A stretch of 64,000 nt of DNA from Hypericum androsaemum. Taxonomy: Eukaryota; Streptophyta; Magnoliopsida; Malpighiales; Hypericaceae. A model generated the notes under the pieces. The model had not been told where the DNA came from and did not search any database. It worked only from the letters and a program-made list of their open reading frames with translations. The position numbers and the translations under genes were made by a program. The DNA lies in the NCBI GenBank assembly GCA_963995505.1, contig OZ023194.1:12458428-12522427 (forward strand), written 5' to 3'. This document shows positions 46,171-55,893 of the stretch, piece by piece; position 1 is the stretch's first letter; the number at the start of each line of letters is the position of its first letter.

Positions 46171-46862
46171 AGCGGGAAGCTCATTTGACCTTCGTAGGCG
46201 GGAAGGCAATTTCGGGAATAGGTCCACTTTGGTTGAGGAGGCCGTTAGCTTGAGCCCATTCTGAGATTCACTTTGGGCCTGACGAGATGTCCGTCTTGGG
46301 CGATGACGGACTTGAGTCAAGATTTTGCGTGGGAGATTCGAGAAGGTCAAAACGATCTATAGTTTCCTAACTTGAGCCGAGATTCTCAATATTTGGCAAG
46401 ACTTGGTAAGTTCCTCTTTAAGCCGCGATCGCTTGGTCGTCACGTTTTAAAAGCTTCCTATCCGAGGATGGGATTTGCTCATTTAATGAAGATGGCTTGT
46501 ATTGAGCCGAGAGGATCCCGTCATGTTAGGAACAAATAATTTGAAGCGGATCTCTCGGGATTGATACTTGGAGCCGAAGGTCTTGGAGGCGGTTTAGGAT
46601 TTCCTATTGTGAAGGCGTGGAGGTTAGGTCAAGGCACTCTATATAAGGAGGGCTCGGGCGAGAGAACGGACATCCACAACACAACACACAATTACTTTAC
46701 TTATCTTGTATCGCTTTTCCTTTCCATAGCCTAGCGTAGCCCGTAGCCTAGCTTTAACTTTAGCATAGTATAGACCGACCTTAGGACGACCACTCCAGAT
46801 CCGTCTCAGGTTCCTTGTTCACTTATTCCCGCAACACCATCACAGATTTAGATGCTCGTTGA

Positions 46863-47399
46863 ATGTCGTCATCTGTTTGTTTGTACTAACTCGAGGAAAT
46901 GTTGTCCATCGGCATGCTTCTAGGGTGTAAAGGTATCATTGTAAATTTGTGGGTGAGAAGTTTTGTCGACGGAGAAGCGAGAATTATTGGTGGAAGTTGC
47001 AGCATCTTTACCCATTTGTTTTTTTAATACTATCTCTCCTTTAGCAAACTTGTTCAAGTTCGTACAAATACTTGTGTGTTGGTACTTGAGATTTATTTGT
47101 TAATTTCTTTATCAGGATTCAAGTTCGTTCAAATACTTGTGGTTGGTTCGCAACTCTTCGCTGGCTGGCTGAATTTTTTCACAATTCTTCATATTTTTTG
47201 CCTCCCCTTTCGTGGCTCTTCGCTGTGCGCCAGGAAAGCCTCTTCACTCGCACCTCTTCGCATGTCTAGCTGACTTTGGAGGTGCGAAGTGTGACATTCT
47301 CTCCTACTTAGTTCTGCGACACTCTCGTCGCGGCTTCAAACTCGGCAATCTTCTCACAAAATTGTCATAGGTCGTAGTCTCTTTCCCAACTAGCCTCGT
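46863..47399. other. 3' flank of the kinase pseudogene
   Basis: No gene is seen. A partial direct repeat (AAGTTCGTACAAATACTTGT near 47056 and AAGTTCGTTCAAATACTTGT near 47120) and short TTCGC-rich phrases are present, possibly part of the neighbouring gypsy remnant. Confidence 0.4.
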
Positions 47400-48130
47400 T
47401 GACCGGTTGTCCTTTCTATCGAACGAGATACTCTTTGTAGCTCGGTTTGGGTCCCCTTGCTGGAATGACTCGTCGCGCCTCGATCTTCTCTATCTCCCTA
47501 TCGTAATGGGAATGGATGTTGGTCGGAGCTCGCTGCGACTCTTGGCGACTTGGATCCTCCTTATCTGCATGGTAAGGCTTGAGCAAACTGACGTGAAACA
47601 CCGGTGAAACTTCAGATTGCTTGGTAGATCAAGTCTGTATGCCACCTTTCCTACTCGCTCCACGACTCAGAAAGGGCCTTCGTAACGCCTTATCAAGACC
47701 TTGTTTAGCTTCTGCGCGCCCTTGGACTGGTGCGCTAAGAGTTTAACTAGCACGAGGTCTCCTTCCTTGAAGGACACGTCCCTTTGCTTGGTGTTCGCCC
47801 ACTTCTTCATCTTCTTTTGGGCTCGGGCCAAATAAGTCTTCGCAATCTCTGTCTTCTTGTGCCAATCCTTGGCAAAATGGTAGGCAGCAGGGCTTACGCC
47901 CGTGTATCTCGTCGCAACTGTTGACGGGGTGAGGGGTTGTTGCCCTGTTGCATTCTCAAATGGACTTGCTTGCATCACCTCACTCTGATGCAAATTGTGG
48001 GAGAATTGCGCCACGTCCAACAACTTCGCCCAATCTAGTTGGTTGGCGTTGATGTAGTGGCGGAGATAGATCTCCAACAGCCCATTCACCTGCTTCGTCT
48101 GTCCATCGGTCTGCGGATGTACCGCTGATG
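47400..48130 (-). pseudogene. Ty3-gypsy integrase and chromodomain fragment
   Basis: Reading the minus strand from about 48130: HPQTDGQTK, then LEIYLRHYINANQLDWAKLL, AQFSHNLHQSEVMQASPFE, TGQQPLTP, KKMKKWANTKQRDVSFKEGD, LVLVKLLAHQSKG and IRRYEGPF. After a stop comes FHVSLLKPYHADKEDP and the chromodomain start EIEKIEARRV ... YKEYLVR. These are the C-terminal integrase and chromodomain blocks of plant chromoviruses. The rest of the element is not present. Confidence 0.88.
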
Positions 48131-49424
48131 AGAAGTTGAGGTTAGACCCTATAATCTTGAAGTTTGAACTCAGATATATCAGACCAAATTTATATAGACT
48201 TTGATTTTGATATTGTGCGATAAAATGAAGTCGTGCAAAAAAAATTGGTCATGAGATCACCCGACTTTGATTCAACACTATAATCTCTATATTCAATTCA
48301 AAAAATAAAGTAAACCTGAGTTGCACATAAAAATATCAAGCAGTGAGTAGTAGGCATATATTTTTAACTCGTCACGTGCTTGTTTGGGGTCCAGTCCATA
48401 AGAATTTAACAGTGTTAAAGTTTGCAAAATTTTAAAAGTCTTATCTGACTTCAATCTGAATTAGTCGTCAAAAGACTGTTACTAACAAAAGAAACTATAT
48501 TATATATATGAGACCGATCGATGGAGTTCGGCCAATAGGAAATAGTCCTGATTAGGGTAGTGAAAACATAATATTTGTTAATCAATTTAAGTTATATTTG
48601 CTCTGCTAACTTTGTAATGATTATCACTGAATTCAGATCCGAGCATCGCATTTTTGCTGTGATAAATTTGTTATACGCAGACATTAGGCAGCCGATCTCG
48701 CTATTACTCAATTGAGTGGGAAGCAACTTATAGTTCAATTCATGTAGCCGCAGCGAACTGACAACAGCAATATCCATAAGTGCCGCCTAATCATCTTTGG
48801 ATACCTAACAGTCTAGAGTGTTAGCTAATGATGAGCAAACACAAAAGATGATGTGGTACAAATGTAAATTTTTTGATTATGAATGTACGAGCTTAAGTGT
48901 CACGAATGAAAAAAATATTATTGAGAGAGTTATCTCCTAATTAGAACCCAACAATCTCTAATTTTGAATATAATATTGAACTCTGAATACCTGAGATTAA
49001 AAGAAGAAAAAAAAATACGTTACTCTTTGTTTATCATACTACAACAATCATGGAATAAATTGACTTTTCTGTTGGAATAGACTAAAACAAGTTGGTCTTG
49101 ATAGTTGAGGACCCAAAGTTCCTGATGGCCAACATTTAAACGTCGAATTTTCTTAAGATTGATAGGCAATTTTTTTTAATATTTAAACTGTTAGACATTT
49201 TTAACTATGCAATGAAAGTAGTAATATGCAATGAAAGTAGCAATAAAACCATCGGATCGCAACCGCATTTTTTGAAAAAACTATAAATGGGCCCTGCGTG
49301 AGCCCGTGTACGGCCCGACTAGAAATGTAACAAAATGACATTTTTTAACTTTTTATTCCTTAGAGAGTGAGCCGAGAAGTCTAATATGGCCCTAGCCATA
49401 TCTTAAAACCAAGGTCTAATATAA
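48131..49424. other. AT-rich spacer
   Basis: No gene is seen. The stretch 48725-48830 is one of a pair of dispersed repeats (its partner is at 60605-60715). Confidence 0.5.
48725..48830. repeat. Dispersed repeat, copy 1 of 2
   Basis: It shares GTTCAATTCATGTAGCC, TAGCGAACT-like, AAGTGCCGCCTAATCATCTT and a CACCCAACTA/ATACCTAACAG-type phrase, in order, with 60605-60715. Both copies are non-coding. Confidence 0.6.
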
Positions 49425-49640
49425 TAATACAATTATTTAGATCAATCGGTGAGAAAATTGTTTTAGTTTAACTAAGTTTTGAGTTCGATTTTTGGGATAG
49501 CAGTAATATTAAATACTTGTTGACAAAAATTTATTATCATTAAAAAATTATACTCATTCGAATCTGAATTATTCGGCCCACTGACCTATTTGATATCAGG
49601 CATCGATCTGGGCCCTTGTCAAGTGAGCCATATTAGACAC
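49425..49640 (+). repeat. SINE-like dispersed repeat
   Basis: The order of phrases TTAGATCAATCGGTGAG, GAGTTCGATTTTTGGGA, AATACTTGTTGAC and ATTCGAATCTGAATTATTCGG corresponds to the minus-strand copy in the storage-protein intron (3685-3915). Box-A- and box-B-like words are present. Confidence 0.4.
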
Positions 49641-49906
49641 CAAATTATACTTATCGTGGACCATCATCATAAAAAGATCGTATGAAATTCTTTTTTTCCT
49701 TCTTAAATTTTATTAAAATTTTCAATGATAAGAGTATGATTTTTTTTAGGGAAGAGTATGATTAATATCGTTGTGACTTGTATTTAATGACCCACAATTT
49801 ATTTAATTGTATTTCAGTCAACATACGCCGAATTGAAATAAATGGTAGCTAAAATGTCATTTTTTTGTTTATATCGGTGGGCAATTGTTGAAGTGCAAAA
49901 ATAACT

Positions 49907-51837
49907 TGTTGGGAGCTCGGGATCGACTAAGACAATCATCAAGGTACCCGAGTTTGGATATCAACTTACCTTGGTTGGGTGCCCTTGGGATAGCCTCAAG
50001 TCAGCTTGCGTTACACTCAGCTTGTGTTACACTCAGCTTCAAGTTAGCTTGGATTATACTCAGCCTCATCTTGGGTTATGTTCACGTCCATCTTGAGTTA
50101 CCCTTAGGTCATAAAGCATTCTCTCGAGTCAAGATGGGTCGCTTACTTGAAGAGGCCGGGCACTCATTGGCTTGTAGGGGCTGTATCAAGTACCCATCGT
50201 TAGTAAATCGACCATATCTTGGAGCTTGAGTCTCCGCATAACATGATTTAAATTTCTGTGTAAAGATAAGACATATAACTAGTATTTTGTAGTTTATGAC
50301 TTTGGCTAATTCGGAGGCTAAAGAGGTCTAAAGTTCATTTGAAATCTGGGTCGACAATCTGGCAAGGATCGTCGACCCGATCTAATAGACTTTGAAAGAA
50401 TAGCCATATCTTGAGCGTCAGACCTCCTATTGAAGTGATTCAAAGTTATATGAAAAGATAAGACGTGAAGCTACAACTTTATAGTTAATGACTTCTCTAA
50501 ATTGTGAGCAAAAATAGGTCGAATATCTATTTTAATTGACCATCACTCGTCTGCTGGCAAATGGTCGAATGGGGAAGTGAAATCGTCGAATGAAGAGGCA
50601 AGCAAGTGAAAATGGTCGAATGGAGAGGCATGCAAGTAAAATGGTCGAATGAAGAAGTAGGCAAGTGAAAATGGTCGAATAAAAATCGTCAAATTTATGG
50701 GGACACGCTTGAAATCGTCGAATTGACGGGGACGTACTCCAAACCATCGAATTAAGGAGGGATGGGGTAAGACCTCGATGTCCAAATGGTCGAGACAAGC
50801 ACCTGGGTTACAAATCGTCGGAGTAAGCTTGACAAGGCTAAATAGTCAAATTACTTCGAGGTAGAGCCAAAATCGTCGAATTGAAGGTCGAAGCCAAATC
50901 ATCAAATTAAAGAGGAACGAGCTTAAGTCGTCGAATTGAGCTCAAAATAGTCGAATTGGAAGATGGACTCGGAGTCGTCGAATTGGAGGCTTCGCTCAAA
51001 TCGTCGAATTGAGACTCAGGTCATTGATGTGGCTGGCCCGAGATATCGAAATCGTCGGATAAGGACCAAGAGATCAAAAATTGTCGAATTAGGCACCTCG
51101 ATCTTAAATAGTCGAAATGGGCCTCCCGACCTCAAATGATCAAACTAGGCATCCCGACCTCGAGCGGTCGGGATGGAAAGGTTCAACCTCGGATGGTCGA
51201 AGTAAGAAATCTTACCTTTGGTCACCGAGATTAAGAGCTTACGCTCAGACGCCGGGTTCGGTGTTGGCAGAGTAGATAAAAGATTCGATATAGGTGGATC
51301 CTAAGGAGAAGGCGCGAAGAGACCAGACTCAAGACGGACTCCTGAAGGGCTTCAAGGGGACCGAGTGGCATTCATACTCCTAGAGTTAGAAGAGTTGCAA
51401 GCGGACACAGACTCTAAGAAGAGTGAGAGTGTCGAAGGCGAAAGAGTTCCTAGAGCTGAAGGACTCCGAGTCAGATAAGGATGAACGTCGCTCTGGGTTG
51501 AGATAACGATAAGCGTTGAAAATCTAGGTCGGGTGTTGGATGAGGATGAGCATTGGCAGAGATAAGTCTTGAGGTCTCCGAGTTCGACCAGGAGACGGTA
51601 AGAGGCTGAGGCGGTCTACTTCTCTATATAAGCAAAGGTTCGAGGCAAGGAAGGGGATCATCCACAAACCAAATCACAAAATCTCTAGCAAGCTTCGGCT
51701 TTTATCTTAGTTTAGGTTAGTAGTAGTCTCGGCTTCGGCTAACCCTTGTTACTCATAGCGTTAGACCGACCTTGGGACGAGCACTCCGGGCCGTCACGAG
51801 ATCGATCGACGTTCTCTCCATTTTTTTTATCCCAACA
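49907..51837. mobile_element. Solo LTR B (gypsy-type)
   Basis: The ends TGTTGGGA and TCCCAACA are perfect 8-bp inverted repeats 1931 bp apart. TATATAAG at 51625-51632, followed by ATCATCCACAAACC, and the words TAGACCGACCTTGGGACGAG and CACTCCGGGCCGTC match the 3' core of solo LTR A. No internal coding DNA is present. I find no matching 5-bp flanks (TAACT left, ACAAT right), so one edge may have been rearranged or be mis-set. Confidence 0.65.
50530..51180. repeat. TCGTCGAATTG repeat field in LTR B
   Basis: About twenty variants of AAATCGTCGAATTG (also AATGGTCGAATGGAG, AATAGTCGAATTGG) recur at irregular spacing of roughly 20-50 bp, with unrelated filler between. They are all on one strand. The field is non-coding in every frame. 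Confidence 0.8.
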
Positions 51838-53270
51838 ACAATTAATTTAAATTCGAGTCGAGTATGATCCATAAAAATTTTAAAATTTTTTTAACAAGTA
51901 TTTAACACTGTTGTATTCCTAATTACTCAAAATCAATACCTAGTTAAGGTAGAACAACACTCTTATCAGTTTGATAGCTAAATGTTATATTAACTAGCCA
52001 ACGACCCAACTGATTTATGTGCATGCTTAAGGTCGACTTATAAAAAAAAGTATACTTAAGGTCGATGTCTACCCCTCAAAAAAAGGTCGGTGTCTACTTG
52101 CTCTTTTATTTATTTATTTCTCTGGAAAATCGCAGCTAGCTAACACTAAACGATCCCACACGTGAAGCAGATGCTCCCACGACGGGGCCTTTGACTTGGA
52201 AAAGTTCAACATTTTTTTTAGTTGTTCTTGAGGTCCATTTATTTTTGGGAGGTTGGAATTTGGTATGGAAATAGTCAATCAGAAAACTCCTCCAAATTGA
52301 ATTACCCATTTATAAATGGCATCCGAATTTTAAATAATGCTGTTAATGAATAGAATGAGGTAATCAACTTGTCCCTCAAATAAAATTCATATTGGGCTTA
52401 TATTTGTACGGGTTTTAATTTCGGCAACTATACTATTAAATAGGAATCGTGCGAACAATAATACATTATCAGATCTACTGACTCTCATACCATGTTAAAA
52501 TTTATATATCTAACATAAAACTTTAAAATTATAAATATGTAGATTCTTCATACTCATAACAATATCATCACAATCACAATTAGTGATGTGTTAATCACAT
52601 TATTAGAAAAGTAACAGGTTTTATGCTACAATGAAAACACGTTCCGAGGTTAGTATGGTTGATTGCGTTGGTCATTGTTCGAGCAGAAAAAAAAAATACT
52701 ATTCATGAGAAAAATTTTATTGCTCGAGTTGGAATAAATTCGCCGGTTGGGCAAAAGTTCTTGGAATATAGAGACAATTATTAATATTTCGTGTCGAATG
52801 AGCAAAACAAATTTTGTTTCCATCCCCAGCAAATAGCTTAACCAGTATGAAAAAATAATTATTTTTCTAGATATGACAAAGACAATCACGATATTTAATT
52901 CAATTAATTCCAGGTTCTTCCTTAAATTATTTAATATTTATCGAGTGAATAGTTCCTAATCTGTTTAAATTTTACGCAAATCAGAGTGTAGATAACTCAA
53001 TATCGATCTAGGATTATTCCTAGTTTCAAGGAAACTGGACCGTATACCGCAATGCAAGGTATTCATTAGTTAAGTTTTCACGTGTTTTTTCAGTAAACTA
53101 TATTATATATTTATATAGGGTGAAAATATGATTTTTTTTCATCCAGTAATATACGCTCCACTCTTGTATTAATTTAAGTGCTGAAATCAGATAAAAATTC
53201 TTGGATTTCGAACATTTGGCCGGTCTTGATCTCCACATCCTTATAGTTAATTGCGTAATTAATTTGTTAC
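51838..53270. other. AT-rich spacer
   Basis: No coding or structural feature can be supported; the sequence is AT-rich throughout. Confidence 0.5.
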
Positions 53271-53884
53271 TTGGACCTTGGGCCCAATAGGCAATTATTA
53301 TTGTGCCTAATTGGGCCCGGGCCCATTAGGCCCAAAAAGTTGGGTTGGATGGGCCGGTCAACCCGCGTTGACCGGCCCAAGCTACGCAAGTGCCACGTCA
53401 GCATGGCGTGGCGCTGACGTCATATGCGGCACCCCACGTGGCGCCACGTGGCAAAGCTAGGGGTAGCTTTGCCGTGTGGCATGCCACGTGGCGGACATGC
53501 GGTCCAGAGTGCCACGTGGCACGCCACGTGGCGGACATGCGGTCCGGGGTGCCACGTGGTACATTTTGACTGGCCGGACTTTCCTATAAAAGGAGGAATC
53601 CGGCTGGACTGAAATGTAACTTTTCCCACAACCACTCAATACAAAAGGAAAATTCCGGATCAGTTCCTGAATTTTAATCAGATTTTCGATAAAAGAAAAT
53701 CTCGTGAAAATCGATTACGGATCCGTTCGAACGTGATCGTAATTCGACCAGCACGAAGAAGTTGTGGATCCGAGCCTGTGGACCTCTTGCTTCAACAAGT
53801 AAGTGATTTATTATTAACGAATTAGTTTATTAATTATCCGGGTTTAACGCGTAATTATTCGTTAATTACGCTTCGAAACCGTCA
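53271..53884 (+). repeat. 5' LTR of copia 2
   Basis: 614 bp. It begins at the shared TTGGACCTTGGGCCC and ends GAAACCGTCA. It contains six CCACGTGG G-boxes between 53434 and 53559 and a TATAAAAG box at 53585-53592. Confidence 0.92.
53434..53559 (+). promoter_or_regulatory. Array of six CCACGTGG G-boxes upstream of the LTR TATA box
   Basis: CCACGTGG occurs at 53434, 53444, 53484, 53512, 53524 and 53552, mostly as GCCACGTGGC. ACGT-core words CCACGTCAGC (about 53394) and CTGACGTCAT (about 53413) lie just before. The TATAAAAG box at 53585 is 26 bp past the last one. CACGTGGC is the binding core of bZIP factors (ABRE/G-box) and also of bHLH factors. The spacing suggests a compact enhancer; activity is inferred. 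Confidence 0.7.
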
Positions 53885-53886
53885 AA

Positions 53887-53898
53887 TGGTATCAGAGC
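53887..53898 (+). other. Primer binding site for tRNA-iMet
   Basis: TGGTATCAGAGC, complementary to the 3' end of initiator Met-tRNA, stands 2 bp past the 5' LTR, as in most plant copia elements. Confidence 0.92.
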
Positions 53899-54768
53899 AT
53901 GGTTGAAATCATGTTTTGATGATAATATGATGTTTTAATTCAAATAATTATGTGATTTATTGAGTTAAAAATCATATTAATTGTGATTTTATGGAAAATC
54001 ATAATCTGTTGGACTTTAATGTAATTAATTTGGAACCAGCGGGACTAAATTAAATTTTGCCTAACCACGCGGGCAAATTCGCGCACGCGCGAAACCTTAA
54101 GGTACCAATCTAAAATTTGACCGATTACGTGGCACCTGCGTGTCATGGACCTCGGTGAAAATTTTGGAAACCTTGGGGATTAATTAGAAATTGTCCCAAA
54201 AATCCCCAAATCGAATCAAACCCTAATCGGGCGATTTGGGCATTTTTCGTCCGAAATCGAAATCCGTCGATTTCGTCGAAAATCCGACGATTTCGACGCC
54301 GGAGATCGACGATAGTCGATTCGCCGGCTTCTCCCCGACGTCCCGATACCACGTTTGTGGATCGACGTCGCCGGAATCGCGAGATCGAGGACGACGACGG
54401 CGGAGAGACGCGGAACGGAGAAGACGATCGCGGCGGCGAACGGCTGGACGACGGCCCGCGAGGCCGCTACGGCCGTGCTCGCGAGGCCGAGACGAGTCGA
54501 TTGTGACCGTCTCGGCCCGTGGTTCACCGCCGTTATGCGGCGGTCGTGGAGAGGAGCGGCGGACGATTTTTGGCCCTCGCGGTCGAAGAGAGAGAAAATT
54601 CAAGGGGAAAATATGCGAGGGGCAAAATCGTAATTTCACGATTTTTCCCGAAAATATTTATACCCGGGTCAAGAAAATCAAAAAACCGGACGGATTGGCC
54701 TGGTTTCTTGGTTCGACCCAACCCGGTTTACGGTCAATTTTGACTTAAGTCAAAATTGGACTTAAAAA

Positions 54769-55524
54769 TTGGGTTTTTTCTCTTTTAATTGGATAAAATC
54801 AGTTTTTATTCAATTAAAATCTAATAAATTGATAAAAATTTTGAGAAATTTTTGTCAATTAGGTTTATTAAAATTATATTTTAATAAACCTAAAGAGAAA
54901 ATATTTTGGAACGAGATTGAATTGCAATTGTTGCAAGATTTGATGGCTACTGGAGACAGGTATCTGAACTTCTGTGCAACAGAACTTCGACAGAAGATTC
55001 TGAAGCGCCGTTTACCGCTGCGTGTGCCCAAGAATGACATGTATGTCATTGTTGAGCACATTGAGGCTGTTCACCGGGAGATGCAAGAGTGCATCTGGGC
55101 CGGAGGTTACGATCATGGAGAGGACTGGCCCTCTATGTTTCGAGACCTCCTGGTCACGATGAAAATTTGAGAAGATATGAGTGTCTTCTCGGCACCCGAG
55201 TTCAATACCCATAGAGATGCTCTCTATGGGCTGGTCCATTATCTTGAGGATAAGGGTCTACGCAGAGAAATGATACCTTCTCCTGTTCTGGAGTTGCGAA
55301 GCGGTTTGATCTTGAACCGCTACTTCGCTAAGGATTACTATTATAGTTTTCCTCCGCTCCTGATCATCTGGATCATGGATTCAATTCCAGTTCCGGAAAG
55401 TACCCTAGAACTTCTCGTCGGATCGTCCTCGCACCCGGCCCCCACCGGATCGTCTCCGGACCCGGATCCAGATATGTATCTGGATTCTCCTACCGGATCG
55501 CCTGGACATCCGATTCCTGTGTGA
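54769..55524 (+). CDS. Leader ORF between the LTR and gag, split by one in-frame stop
   Basis: A frame runs from 54769 to 55524 with a single TGA at 55168-55170. ATG codons at 54943 and 55177 would give pieces of 75 and 115 residues. The first contains NFCATELRQKILKRRLPL and EAVHREMQECIWAGGYDHG; the second contains FNTHRDALYGLVHYLEDKG, an aromatic YYYSFPPLLIIW patch and an acidic Pro/Ser/Gly-rich tail (SPDPDPDMYLDSPTGSPG). I do not recognise either. Gag starts 370 bp downstream, and an AATAAAG word (about 55661) lies in between, like the 3' UTR of a captured transcript. It may be a captured host fragment or an element-specific protein. Confidence 0.45.
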
Positions 55525-55893
55525 TTATATGTTTAACTGTCCCCATGTAAATATGTTGTTTTTGGGGGACTTTTGTACAATAGGTTGTGACCTTGTCTGA
55601 GGTTTTGTGCATGTGTGAGCACACTCAGAATGTACAAATGCATGTGTCAAACATGTAATTAAATAAAGATGTTTGTTTAATTGCTTCCACCTGAATTTAC
55701 TATCGATGAACTTTAAACGGTTGAAGTTTAAGATTAATACTTGAATGGTGAGGGGAAGCATGCCCGCGACCCACTTCGATTTTGAGATTAATCGAGAACT
55801 CCATATCGTTAAAAGTTATGAGTGATTAGTAAATTGAATCATATTGCCAAATCAAATTTCTAATATGTTCTCATATTAAAAATCCCTATAGAA

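Larger units (their letters stand above)
44690..46836. mobile_element. Solo LTR A (gypsy-type), inserted in the kinase coding sequence
   Basis: It starts TGTTGAGGAATAA and ends TTATTCCCGCAACA, an imperfect terminal inverted repeat with TG...CA ends. CCATC flanks it on both sides (44685-44689 and 46837-46841), a perfect 5-bp target duplication. At 2147 bp with no internal coding region, it is a solo LTR. TATATAAG at 46640-46647, then ATCCACAACACAACACAC, mark the probable promoter and transcription start. The words TAGACCGACCTT and GACGACCACTCC near its 3' end recur in solo LTR B. Confidence 0.88.
42145..46862 (+). pseudogene. Cysteine-rich receptor-like kinase pseudogene split by a solo LTR
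   Basis: The first DUF26 (Gnk2) domain begins MCNNTRTYTCGGAYQ and continues to CRACAISASATVRREC and YSDTLFFSVADSN. A shift at the A-run near 42470-42477 moves the second DUF26 (YATAQCTKDISGKDCLGCLQ) to another frame. A membrane segment (LYVAILVAAVSSLVCGCFFW, about 42930-42990) follows a splice acceptor. The kinase keeps [65 protein letters not shown] and CVQVAAADRPSMSEV. The Gly-rich loop is missing, and a one-base shift before the DFG motif throws [13 protein letters not shown] out of frame. The frame ends VVTIC-stop at 44695, where Cys and stop are supplied by the inserted LTR. The true last codons (TDLDAR, stop) are at 46842-46862. Three lesions make a functional kinase very unlikely. Confidence 0.88.

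Noticed and set aside
50530..51180. CRISPR-like appearance of repeated TCGTCGAATTG words
   Set aside because: Spacing is irregular, repeats are short and variable, and the host is a plant; it is part of an LTR.
54216..54748. Arg/Ser-rich open frames on both strands in the copia 2 leader
   Set aside because: GC-rich, stop-poor DNA gives frames on both strands at once; no recognisable protein.
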